The translations under genes were made by a program, and so were the position numbers. Below the pieces are notes generated by a model. The model saw only the letters and a program-made list of their open reading frames with translations. It did no database searches and was not told the origin of the DNA. This document shows, piece after piece, positions 14,554 through 21,821 of a DNA stretch of 64,000 bases. The stretch covers positions 107,548-171,547 of the forward strand of contig JAHFTW010000001.1 of the NCBI GenBank assembly GCA_023269235.1, in the 5' to 3' direction. Origin of the DNA: Thermoplasmata archaeon (GTDB lineage: Archaea > Thermoplasmatota > E2 > JACPAO01 > JAHFTW01). Position 1 is the stretch's first letter; every line of letters begins with the position of its first letter.

Positions 14554-15201
14554 ATGGACATGATGCGCGACCGCAACCTCCTGAGGCGCGACCTGCTGGC
14601 CATCCCCGGGGGGCTCCTCGCCGCCTACGGCCTCGTGGGGCTCCTCTACGCCCTGTTCTGGCGCTCCGACGAGGGGCCCTGCGTGGACTCGTACCGTCTG
14701 CTGGTGAGCGGCGCCTGCTACAACATCCTCCCGCTCCTCATCACGGTCTTCCTGCTCGGCCTCACGCTCTTGCTGGTCGGCATCCTGGTGTTCCGCGGCC
14801 GCGTCGAGCGCCTCGAGGGCCACTTGCACTCCGGCACCCCGACGCACTTCTTCCTTGCCTTCCTGGTCAGCATGGCCGCCATCCCCGGCATCGCCGCGCT
14901 CATCCTGCGCTACGTCGAGCGGTCCAACGGCCTCCTGTTCACGACCAGCATCGGCGGCACGCTCGTCAAGACGGTGGCCCTCTTCGTCACCCTCGCGCTC
15001 GCCGGCGCCCTGATGCTGCTGCCCTACGCCATCCTCCTGGGCCGCCAGGCCGCGCGCCGCCGCCGCTTCCTCTCCGAGGCGCGCCGCGTCGTCCCCGCCG
15101 TGCCCGGCGAGACACGCGCCCGCGGCCGCGCCGCCGTCGCGGACGACGACGAGGAACCGTCCTCCGTCCCCGACGAGGCGGACTGGCCCGAGAGCCGCTG
15201 A
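14554..15201 (+). CDS. Four-TM membrane protein of unknown function
   Basis: The protein has 215 residues. Hydrophobic segments lie near residues 13-34 ('LLAIPGGLLAAYGLVGLLYAL'), 55-77, 95-115 and 130-155, with a short Cys-containing loop between the first two ('GPCVDSYRLLVSGACY'). The two cysteines, likely extracytoplasmic, may form a disulfide. The C-terminal ~55 residues are charged and probably disordered, first Arg-rich then strongly acidic. I do not recognise a family. It is transcribed divergently from the PGI/PMI gene and precedes tatA by 40 bases, so co-transcription with tatA is possible. Confidence 0.7.
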   Translation: MDMMRDRNLLRRDLLAIPGGLLAAYGLVGLLYALFWRSDEGPCVDSYRLLVSGACYNILPLLITVFLLGLTLLLVGILVFRGRVERLEGHLHSGTPTHFFLAFLVSMAAIPGIAALILRYVERSNGLLFTTSIGGTLVKTVALFVTLALAGALMLLPYAILLGRQAARRRRFLSEARRVVPAVPGETRARGRAAVADDDEEPSSVPDEADWPESR

Positions 15202-15241
15202 TCGGCGCCCTCGTCTTGCGTCCTTCCCACGCAAAGGCGAA

Positions 15242-15547
15242 ATGGACGGTGGGGGTGGCACGGCCGTGGCACTCTTCGAGGAAGGCCCCCTCCTGGTCAT
15301 CGTCATCGTCGTCCTGCTCCTGTTCGGAGCGGCCGCCATCCCGAAGCTGGCCCGCAGCCTGGGCCGCGCCAAAGGAGAGTTCCAGCGGGCGAAGGGCGAA
15401 TTCGAAGGCGAAGTGGCCAAGTCGGCCACCGCGCCGGTCGCGGCCAGCGAGGAGCAGGTCGTCAGCACCGCCCGCGGCCTCGGCATCGACACCGCCGGCA
15501 AGTCCGTGGACGAGCTGAAGCGGCTCATCCAGCAGAAGATGGCCTAG
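15242..15547 (+). CDS. tatA: Twin-arginine translocase subunit TatA/B
   Basis: The protein has 101 residues. A short acidic/Gly N-terminus precedes the single TM helix (~15-33, 'PLLVIVIVVLLLFGAAA') and the family hinge 'F-G-x-x-x-I-P-K-L-A-R-S-L-G-R-A', which begins the amphipathic helix. TatA oligomers form the membrane-weakening pore through which folded proteins with RR signals pass. The last ~35 residues ('QVVSTARGLGIDTAGKSVDELKRLIQQKM') look like a small SAP/helical unit not typical of TatA. The tatC gene is on the opposite strand and the two stop codons share the same CTAG. Confidence 0.85.
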   Translation: MDGGGGTAVALFEEGPLLVIVIVVLLLFGAAAIPKLARSLGRAKGEFQRAKGEFEGEVAKSATAPVAASEEQVVSTARGLGIDTAGKSVDELKRLIQQKMA

Positions 15548-16425
15548 GCGTCCTGGGCCTCGGCCGCCCGGGGCCTTCGTGATGCCCACAGCGCCCCCAC
15601 CAAGTAGAGCAGGAACACCGGCCCGGCGAGGAGCAACTGGCTGACGATGGTCGGGTCCGGGGTGAGGACCATGCCGGCGACGAGGGCGGCGACGAGCGCG
15701 TGCTTCCACTGGCGCAAGAACGTGCGGCCCTCGACGAGTCCCGTGCGCGCGAGCACGACCAAGACGACTGGCGTCTCGAAGGCAAGGCCGAACCCGACGA
15801 GGAACGCGAGCGTGAAACTGGAGAACTCATGCACGTCGAGGAGGGGGGACGCGCCCAACGCGTCGCTGAAGCCGTACAATGCCGCCAGCGTCACCGGGAG
15901 GACGAACAGGTAGGCGAACGCGGCCCCCGTGACGAAGAGGAGCGTCGTCGGGACGACCGCCTGGAGAAGCAGTCGGGATTCGCGAGGACGCAGGGCCGGG
16001 CCGAAAAAGCGCCCAAGCTGGACCAGCATCACCGGCAGGGCCACGGCGAACCCCAGGGATAGGCTCCAGGCGAACTGCGCGGTGAATCCGTCGAGCGGGC
16101 TCGTCACCACCAGGTGGACGTTCGCGGGGACCAGGTGCGCCGCCGCCATCCGGAACAGTTGCGCAGAGAGGTTGTCGTACACGTCGAGGGTGGGGATGGG
16201 CCACGGTCCGTTCCAGTCAACGCGGACGCTCAGCGCCACCAATGTGCCCGCGACGAAGGCCGCGATGCACAGGAGCAGTCGGCGTCGTAGTTCCTCGATG
16301 TGCTCGAGGATGGAGAGAGACCCGTCCGCGCGTCGGCGGCCGGCCGCCAAGGCGCCGAGGAGGACGACGAGCATGAAGGCCACGACCCCCGCGGCGACGA
16401 CTTGCAGGAGCCCTCCTTCCGCCAT
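15544..16425 (-). CDS. tatC: Twin-arginine translocase subunit TatC
   Basis: The protein has 293 residues from the ATG at 16425. The TatC signature 'SILEHIEELRRRLLLCIAAF' (H-x-x-E-L-R-R-R-L) is at about residue 37-56, followed by six hydrophobic helices and the 'F-x-x-x-F-x-L-x-F-G-x-x-F-E-x-P' element near residues 200-220. TatC binds the twin-Arg signal peptide and nucleates the translocon. An additional N-terminal hydrophobic segment (residues ~5-27) precedes the usual cytoplasmic N-tail, making a predicted seven-helix protein. A longer upstream extension in frame has no TatC character and overlaps mvk. It is convergent with tatA. Confidence 0.88.
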   Translation of the reverse strand: MAEGGLLQVVAAGVVAFMLVVLLGALAAGRRRADGSLSILEHIEELRRRLLLCIAAFVAGTLVALSVRVDWNGPWPIPTLDVYDNLSAQLFRMAAAHLVPANVHLVVTSPLDGFTAQFAWSLSLGFAVALPVMLVQLGRFFGPALRPRESRLLLQAVVPTTLLFVTGAAFAYLFVLPVTLAALYGFSDALGASPLLDVHEFSSFTLAFLVGFGLAFETPVVLVVLARTGLVEGRTFLRQWKHALVAALVAGMVLTPDPTIVSQLLLAGPVFLLYLVGALWASRRPRAAEAQDA

Positions 16426-16531
16426 GGCCAGCGCCACGGGCTCGCCGGCTTGAAGGTGGCGGCGACGGGCGCGGCCGGGGGCAGCAAGGACTCCGGCACC
16501 TTGAAGCGCCCGGCGCGGGTGCGAGACCGTC

Positions 16532-17533
16532 TTGAGCGAACTGGAAAGCCTCCGCGCCGTGGCGTCCGCGCCGGGCAAGGTCATCCTCTTCGGGGAGCAC
16601 GCCGTCGTGTACGGCCACCCCGCCATCGCCGCCGCCACCGACCAGCGCACCGTCGTCGAGGTGGACTGCTGCGGCGACCGCACCACGGTGAACGGCTTCC
16701 GCATCCACGACCGCTTCCACTCCTACCTCCTCACCAGCGTGGAACGGGTCTGGAAGCGGCCCGACGCCGTGCGCATCCAGACCGAGGGCGGCGTGCCCAG
16801 CGCTTCGGGGACCGGTTCCAGCGCGGCCCTGACCGTCGCCTGCGTCGCCGCCTTGCGTCGCCTGCAGGGGCACGAGGACATCCCCGGCCTCGCCCAGGCC
16901 GCCTTCGAGGTCGAGCGCGCCACCCAGGGCGGCGGCTCCCCCACGGACACCTCCACCTCCACGGCGGGCGGCGGCATCGCCATCAGCAGCAGCCTCGACC
17001 CGCCCAAGGTCGGCGAGAGGCTCTGGGATGTCGGCTGGCACGTCCCCGGCGAGGAGCGCAGCTGGACCGTCGAGCGCATCGACATGCCGCCCCTCACCGT
17101 CGTCCTGGGCAACTCCGGCGTCAAGGGCCGCACGGACGAGCAGGTCGCCAAGGTCGCCAACGCCGCGAAGAAGAACGCTGTCGTGCGCGATTCCCTCGCC
17201 GAGATCGGTGCCCTCACCCGCGAGGCCGTCCCCGCCCTCCGCAAGAAGGACTGGGCCGCGGTCGGCGCCCTCATGGACAAGGCCCACAGCCGCCTCCACA
17301 CCCTCGGCGTCAACCACCCCGCCGTCGAGACGCTCATCCAGGCCGTCCGCGCCGCCCCCGGCACGCTCGGCTGCAAGATCACCGGCGCCGGCGGTGGCGG
17401 TAGCATGGTCGTCCTCACCGACCGACCCGCCGTGGCCGCGAAGGCCATCGAGGCCGCGGGCGGCACCGCCTACGGCGTCACGCTTGGCTCACCCGGCGCC
17501 CGCCTCGAGAAGATGGCGGCGGTCGAGCCGTGA
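16532..17533 (+). CDS. mvk: Mevalonate kinase
   Basis: The protein has 333 residues from TTG; no ATG or GTG lies close by. This GHMP kinase has 'APGKVILFGEHAVVYGHPAIA' at the N-terminus, the ATP-binding Gly/Ser loop 'PSASGTGSSAAL' (~89-100), the catalytic-base region 'GGSPTDTSTSTAGG' and the C-terminal 'KITGAGGGGSMVVL' motif. It phosphorylates mevalonate to 5-phosphomevalonate. Its stop overlaps the IPK start (GTGA), tying it to the archaeal isoprenoid route. That route reaches IPP through isopentenyl phosphate, not mevalonate diphosphate. The decarboxylase or dehydratase steps are not in this window. Confidence 0.9.
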   Translation: MSELESLRAVASAPGKVILFGEHAVVYGHPAIAAATDQRTVVEVDCCGDRTTVNGFRIHDRFHSYLLTSVERVWKRPDAVRIQTEGGVPSASGTGSSAALTVACVAALRRLQGHEDIPGLAQAAFEVERATQGGGSPTDTSTSTAGGGIAISSSLDPPKVGERLWDVGWHVPGEERSWTVERIDMPPLTVVLGNSGVKGRTDEQVAKVANAAKKNAVVRDSLAEIGALTREAVPALRKKDWAAVGALMDKAHSRLHTLGVNHPAVETLIQAVRAAPGTLGCKITGAGGGGSMVVLTDRPAVAAKAIEAAGGTAYGVTLGSPGARLEKMAAVEP

Positions 17534-18276
17534 GCGCGGCGGGTCCCCTCCTCGTCAAGCTCGGCGGGTCGCTTCTCACAGACAAGGCGCGCGAGCAGGC
17601 GCTCCGTCCGGCACGGACGCAACGGCTGATGCGCGAGCTGGCCACGGCCATCGGGCCCGTCGTCCTCGTCCACGGAGCGGGCTCCTTCGGCCATCCACAG
17701 GTCAAGCGCCACAAGGCGGCGCTCAGGCGTGCCGGTCCCAAGCAGGAGTTGGCCGTCGCGGAGGTCCTCGAGAGCCTACGGCACCTGAGCAAGAAGGTGC
17801 TCGCCGCCGCCCGCAAGGCCGGCATCGAGCCCGCCCCAATCGTCCTTGATGGCCGTGGCCTCGACGCCGCCGCCCTGCGCGAGGTGCGCGCCGCCTTGGC
17901 CGTGGACCGGGTCCCCGTCCTGCACGGCACGCTGGTGCGCGACGGCGCGGCGTGGCGGGTCCTGGGCGGCGACGAGATCATGGCCGGGCTCGCCGCGGCG
18001 CTCAAGCCGAGCCGGATCGTCTGGGCCACCGACGTCCAAGGCATCTACGACCGCGACCCGCGCGCAGGCTCCGCCAACCTTCTGCCAGAGGCCCGCGCCG
18101 TCCCCGTCTCCCGGGCTGGCCGCGGTGCCGACGTCACCGGTCGCATGGGGGGAAAGCTGGAGTGGTCGGGCCGCGCTGCCAAGGTGGCTCCCACCTGGAT
18201 TGTCGGCGGCCACGTCGCAGGGCGCCTCGAGAAGGCGCTCCAAGGCCGCCCCAAGGGCACCCGGGTCCTCCCGTAG
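17530..18276 (+). CDS. ipk: Isopentenyl phosphate kinase
   Basis: The protein has 248 residues of the amino-acid-kinase fold. 'LLVKLGGSLLTDK' binds ATP phosphates, 'VLVHGAGSFGH' contains the catalytic His that separates IPK from other members of the fold, and 'VPVLHGTLVRDG', 'VLGGDEIMAGLA' and 'WATDVQGIYDRDP' complete the family pattern. It phosphorylates isopentenyl phosphate to IPP, the last step of the archaeal mevalonate pathway. It starts at GTG inside the mvk stop and is co-translated with it. Ends 53 bases before the next gene. Confidence 0.93.
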   Translation: MSAAGPLLVKLGGSLLTDKAREQALRPARTQRLMRELATAIGPVVLVHGAGSFGHPQVKRHKAALRRAGPKQELAVAEVLESLRHLSKKVLAAARKAGIEPAPIVLDGRGLDAAALREVRAALAVDRVPVLHGTLVRDGAAWRVLGGDEIMAGLAAALKPSRIVWATDVQGIYDRDPRAGSANLLPEARAVPVSRAGRGADVTGRMGGKLEWSGRAAKVAPTWIVGGHVAGRLEKALQGRPKGTRVLP

Positions 18277-18329
18277 CGGTTGCCAAACGCTTCAAGAACC
18301 GGACCCTTCCCGGTGCCTGAGGCCCTTCA

Positions 18330-18614
18330 ATGCCCATCCCCGGCGGCACCCCCCACCACAACAAGATCTACGACTTCCTGAAGGCGGAGGGCTACACCAC
18401 GCCGGACAAGCTCGTCGACGCCGACAAGATTGCCCTCGGCACCAAGCTCGGCAAGGGCATCGTCGCCAACCTGCTCCTCGACCTCGAGAAGCGGGGCTTC
18501 GCCAAGCGCGTCGCCCGCGGCAAGGCCGCCGGCTACTACATCACGCAGATCGTCGCCGACGCCCCCAAGCAGGCCGCCGGCGAAACGAGCTTCACAGCTG
18601 ACGACATCTTCTAG
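18330..18614 (+). CDS. Small predicted winged-helix-like protein in the isoprenoid cluster
   Basis: The protein has 94 residues and starts at ATG. The core 'HHNKIYDFLKAEGYTTPDKLVDADKIALGTKLGKGIVANLLLDLEKRGFAKRVARGKAAGYYI' (landmarks: I-Y-D-F-L-K-A-E-G, then G-I-V-A-N-L-L-L-D-L-E-K-R-G-F, then Y-Y-I) has the helix-turn-helix plus wing layout of small wHTH proteins. The C-terminal 20 residues are acidic and probably flexible. I cannot assign a family. Its place between ipk and fni suggests either a regulator of the cluster or an unrelated small DNA/RNA-binding protein. Confidence 0.6.
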   Translation: MPIPGGTPHHNKIYDFLKAEGYTTPDKLVDADKIALGTKLGKGIVANLLLDLEKRGFAKRVARGKAAGYYITQIVADAPKQAAGETSFTADDIF

Positions 18615-18649
18615 GCCGGCAGAACGCCTCCTGAGCGAGGCCCACCCCT

Positions 18650-18680
18650 TCTTCCCTTTTCCCACCCCTGTTTTTATGGA
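18650..18680 (+). promoter_or_regulatory. T-rich terminator followed by TATA-like box of the fni-idsA operon
   Basis: After the stop at 18614 a pyrimidine tract with a T4 run fits a terminator. The immediately following gtttttatgg (18669-18678) lies about 24-33 bases before the GTG at 18702 and fits a TATA box, so a new transcription unit begins here. Confidence 0.5.
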
Positions 18681-18701
18681 CTCCTTCCCTGCCAAACCGC
18701 A

Positions 18702-19787
18702 GTGGCATCCTCCAAGCGAACGAAGCCAACCGCCCCCGTCGCCCACGACGCCGACGCCAAGGCCCTGGAGACGGAGCGCCGCAAGGAGGAGCACCTGCGC
18801 ATCCCCCTCGAAAAGGACGTCCAGTCCATCCCAAGCCCGTGGGATGCCATCCGGCTCCGCCACAATCCTATCCCTGAGATGGACAAGACGGACATCGACC
18901 TGCGCACCACGTTCCTGGGCCGAAAGCTGATGGCTCCCATCCAGATCACCGGCATGACCGGGGGCGCCAAGAAGGCCAAGGAGTTCAACGCCCGCCTGGC
19001 CGCCGCCGCGGCCGAGCACGGCGTCGCCATGGGCGTCGGCTCGCAACGCGCTGCCCTGGAGAACCCCAAACTCGCCGAGACGTACTCGGTCATCCTTGAC
19101 CACGACGTGCCGCTGCGCATTGCGAACCTGGGACTACCACAAATTATCCTCTGGGGCGACGAGGCTCCCGCCAAGGCGAAGGAGGCGGTCGCCATGGTCG
19201 AGGCGCACGCCCTCGCCATCCACCTCAACAATCTCCAGGAGGCCGTCCAGCCTGAAGGCGACACCGTCGCCAAGGGCGGCCTCGCCGCCATCGCCAAAGT
19301 CGCCAAGGCGCTCAAGGTCCCCGTCGTCGCCAAGGAGACGGGTGCCGGCATCGATGGCCGCGCCGCAACCGACCTGGTCCGCGCCGGGGTCAAGGCCATT
19401 GACGTCGGCGGCCTCGGCGGCACCAGCTTCAGCGCCGTCGAGCACTGGCGCGCCCTCGACCAGGGCGACGCCGTCAAGGCGCGCCTCGGCAAGACGTTCT
19501 GGGACTGGGGCACCCCGACTCCGGAGTGCGTCGCCTCTGTGCGGGCCACCCTGCCGGACATTCCGTTGGTTGCCACGGGCGGCTTGCGCACCGGCCTGGA
19601 CGCCGGCCGCGCCTTCGCCCTCGGCGCCGACCTTGCGGGCTTCGCCGGGCACCTCTTCCGCGCCGCCGCCGAGGGCCCCGACGCCGCCACGCGGGAGTTG
19701 GCGGTCCTTCAAGAAGAGTTGAAGACCACCCTGTACCTCGTGGGAGCCACTCGCCCGTCGGATTTGACGGAGGACCATCTCGCATGA
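18702..19787 (+). CDS. fni: Isopentenyl-diphosphate delta-isomerase, type II (FMN)
   Basis: The protein has 361 residues from GTG. The TIM-barrel landmarks of type II isomerases are present: 'RKEEHLRI' near the N-terminus, 'IQITGMTGGA', 'AMGVGSQRAALE', 'ANLGLPQI', 'HLNNLQEAVQPEGD' with the catalytic Gln and Glu, 'VPVVAKETGAGI', 'IDVGGLGGTSF', and 'VATGGLRTGLDAGRAFALGADLAGFA' for FMN phosphate binding. It converts IPP to DMAPP using reduced FMN. The first ~25 residues are a Lys/Ala-rich extension. Its stop overlaps the GGPP synthase start (ATGA). Confidence 0.94.
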   Translation: MASSKRTKPTAPVAHDADAKALETERRKEEHLRIPLEKDVQSIPSPWDAIRLRHNPIPEMDKTDIDLRTTFLGRKLMAPIQITGMTGGAKKAKEFNARLAAAAAEHGVAMGVGSQRAALENPKLAETYSVILDHDVPLRIANLGLPQIILWGDEAPAKAKEAVAMVEAHALAIHLNNLQEAVQPEGDTVAKGGLAAIAKVAKALKVPVVAKETGAGIDGRAATDLVRAGVKAIDVGGLGGTSFSAVEHWRALDQGDAVKARLGKTFWDWGTPTPECVASVRATLPDIPLVATGGLRTGLDAGRAFALGADLAGFAGHLFRAAAEGPDAATRELAVLQEELKTTLYLVGATRPSDLTEDHLA

Positions 19788-20776
19788 ACCTGGAAGCCGC
19801 CCTCCGCCCGTACCTCGACCAATTCAACGAGGAGATGTCCAAGTACCTGGTCAAGCGCGACCTGAAACCGGAGCCTCTCTACGACGCCATCCGCCACCTG
19901 CCGATCAAGGGCGGAGGCAAGCGCTTGCGCCCCATCATGGCCATCCTGGCCGCGCAGGCCGTCGGCGGCGACTCGAAGAAGGTCATGCCGTACGGCGTGG
20001 TCCTCGAGGTCCTGCACAACTTCACCCTCATCCACGACGACATCATGGACGACTGCGACACGCGCCGCGGCATCGAGGCCGTGCACGCGAAATGGGGCGT
20101 CCCCATGGGCATCCTCGCCGGCGACACGATGTTCGCCATGCTCTTCGAGATCCTCAACCAGGTGGACATGAGCGACGCGCTCTACCGCTCCATCAGCCAA
20201 GACGTCGCCAAGCTCGCCCGCGAGGTGTGCGAAGGCCAGTACTGGGACATGTTCTTCGAGGACCAGAAGAAGGTCGAGGAGCTCCAGTACTACCACATGA
20301 TCGAGCGCAAGACCGCCACGTTCTTCGAGATCGCGATGAAGAACGGCGCGGAGCTCGGCAACGGCGAGCCGCAGCAGGTCAAGAAGCTGGCCGAGTGCGG
20401 GCGCCTCATGGGCCTCGCCTTCCAGGTCTGGGACGACTACCTCGGCGTCACCTCCACCGACGCCGCGCTGGGCAAGCCCGCCCGCAGCGACATCGTGAAC
20501 GGCAAGAAGACGCTCGTCTACGTGGCCACGCACGGCCTCCTGGACCCCTTCGACCGCCGCCAGTTCGTCGACCTCTACAAGAAGGAGGACAAGACGGAGA
20601 AGGAAATCGCGGAGATCCTCAAGTTCATGGAGAAGTCGGGCGGCCTCGAGAAGGCCCGCACCCGCGCCCGCGAATTCAGCAGCTTCGCCAAGGCAACGCT
20701 CGCGGACCTCCCCGAGACGGCCGCCAAGCGTCTCCTGCTCATCCTGTGCGACTTCGCGAGCAACCGCCCGAAGTGA
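19784..20776 (+). CDS. idsA: Geranylgeranyl/farnesyl diphosphate synthase
   Basis: The protein has 330 residues. The trans-prenyltransferase motifs are the FARM 'L-I-H-D-D-I-M-D-D' (~residues 82-89), preceded by 'GGGKRLRP', and the second motif 'Q-V-W-D-D-Y-L-G' (~214-221). The second motif has DDxxG, not DDxxD, a common archaeal variant. The residues before the FARM ('EVLHNFTLIHDD') lack bulky aromatics at the position that limits chain length immediately upstream, in keeping with C20 product for ether lipids. Exact product length is inference. It is translationally coupled to fni, giving an IPP-to-GGPP operon. Confidence 0.9.
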   Translation: MNLEAALRPYLDQFNEEMSKYLVKRDLKPEPLYDAIRHLPIKGGGKRLRPIMAILAAQAVGGDSKKVMPYGVVLEVLHNFTLIHDDIMDDCDTRRGIEAVHAKWGVPMGILAGDTMFAMLFEILNQVDMSDALYRSISQDVAKLAREVCEGQYWDMFFEDQKKVEELQYYHMIERKTATFFEIAMKNGAELGNGEPQQVKKLAECGRLMGLAFQVWDDYLGVTSTDAALGKPARSDIVNGKKTLVYVATHGLLDPFDRRQFVDLYKKEDKTEKEIAEILKFMEKSGGLEKARTRAREFSSFAKATLADLPETAAKRLLLILCDFASNRPK

Positions 20777-20784
20777 ACTGACGC

Positions 20785-21780
20785 TTACAGGGCGTTCCCG
20801 ACCTGGGACGCCGGGTAGCCGGCGGGGACGGGCTTCGTCCAGATGCGTTGCGCTGTGGCGGAGTCGCGCACGAACTCACCGTCGCCGACGACGCAGTCCT
20901 TGAGGTGCACGCCGGTGTCCACGGTGACCCCGTCGCCGAGGACGCAGCCTTCGACGTGGGCGGAGGCGCGGACCGTGCAGCCTTTGCCCGCGACGGAGCC
21001 GGTGAAGGTGGCGTGGTCGCCGAGCCGGAACTCTGGCCCGGCCTTGAAGTGCGCATCGAGGGTGTGGCAGGCGTCAAGCAGTCGCTTCGGGTCGCCGACG
21101 TCGATCCAGGGGCCGTCGATGCCGAAGCCGTGGAAGCCCTGCGGGATGAGTTGCGGGAAGATCTCCTTCTCCATGCTCACCATCTTGCCGGCCGGGATGA
21201 GGGAGCGGACGCGGCGCTCCAGGAGGTAGGCGCCGGCATTGATGAGGCGGCTCGGGGCAAGGGCGGGGTCCTTGGGCTTCTCGACGAAACCTTGGATCGT
21301 GGTCGTGCCTGCGGGCGTGGTGGCGCCGGGCTGGATGACACCGAAGTTCACGACGTCGGCGAGCGGGACCTCCTTGAGGGCGATGGTGCCGACGGCGCGG
21401 GCGGCGCGGTGGGCCTTCAGCATCGCGCCCAGGTCCATGCGGCTCACGATGTCGGCGTTGAGGACGAAGAAGGAATCGGAGGTGAGGAACTTCTCGCAGT
21501 TCTTGACGGCGCCCGCGGTGCCGAGCGGTTCGTCCTCCTTGACGACGATGAAGGTGCGCCGGTCGCGTGCCGCCTTGCCGGGGCGGTTCTGCAGGTACGC
21601 GCCGAGCGCCTGCGCCTTCCAGTTGACGGCGACGATGACGCGGCTGACCTCGGGCGGCAGGCGATCAAGAACCCACTCGATCATCGGGCGACCGGCCACG
21701 GGCAGGAGCGGTTTCGGGCGCGTGTAGGTGAGCGGACGCAGGCGCGTCCCGTACCCGCCGGCGAGGATGATGGCGTCCAT
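20785..21780 (-). CDS. Sugar-phosphate nucleotidyltransferase with left-handed beta-helix tail
   Basis: The protein has 331 residues from the ATG giving 'MDAIILAGGYGTRLRPLTYTRPKPLLPVAGRPMI'. This is the textbook nucleotidyltransferase N-terminus with the G-G-x-G-T-R-L-R-P nucleotide loop and the P-K-P Lys. 'FFVLNADIVSRMDL' holds the metal Asp, and 'GFVEKPKDP' and 'NAGAYLLERRV' are family motifs. After ~235 residues hexapeptide-like repeats ('GDHATFTGSVAGKGCTVRASAHVEGCVLGDGVTV') form a short beta helix. Mannose-1-phosphate guanylyltransferase or glucose-1-phosphate nucleotidyltransferase are both possible. The nearby mannosyl-transfer genes make GDP-mannose attractive. It is divergent from gltX. 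Confidence 0.85.
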   Translation of the reverse strand: MDAIILAGGYGTRLRPLTYTRPKPLLPVAGRPMIEWVLDRLPPEVSRVIVAVNWKAQALGAYLQNRPGKAARDRRTFIVVKEDEPLGTAGAVKNCEKFLTSDSFFVLNADIVSRMDLGAMLKAHRAARAVGTIALKEVPLADVVNFGVIQPGATTPAGTTTIQGFVEKPKDPALAPSRLINAGAYLLERRVRSLIPAGKMVSMEKEIFPQLIPQGFHGFGIDGPWIDVGDPKRLLDACHTLDAHFKAGPEFRLGDHATFTGSVAGKGCTVRASAHVEGCVLGDGVTVDTGVHLKDCVVGDGEFVRDSATAQRIWTKPVPAGYPASQVGNAL

Positions 21781-21802
21781 GGCGAGGCGGCCAAGGGCGG
21801 CC

Positions 21803-21812
21803 ACTTTTAAGG
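21803..21812 (+). promoter_or_regulatory. TATA box of gltX
   Basis: The element acttttaagg lies 10-19 bases before the GTG at 21822, at the short end of the usual spacing. The true start could be a few codons downstream, but the archaeal GluRS N-terminus is variable. Confidence 0.45.
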
Positions 21813-21821
21813 GTCCCTCCC

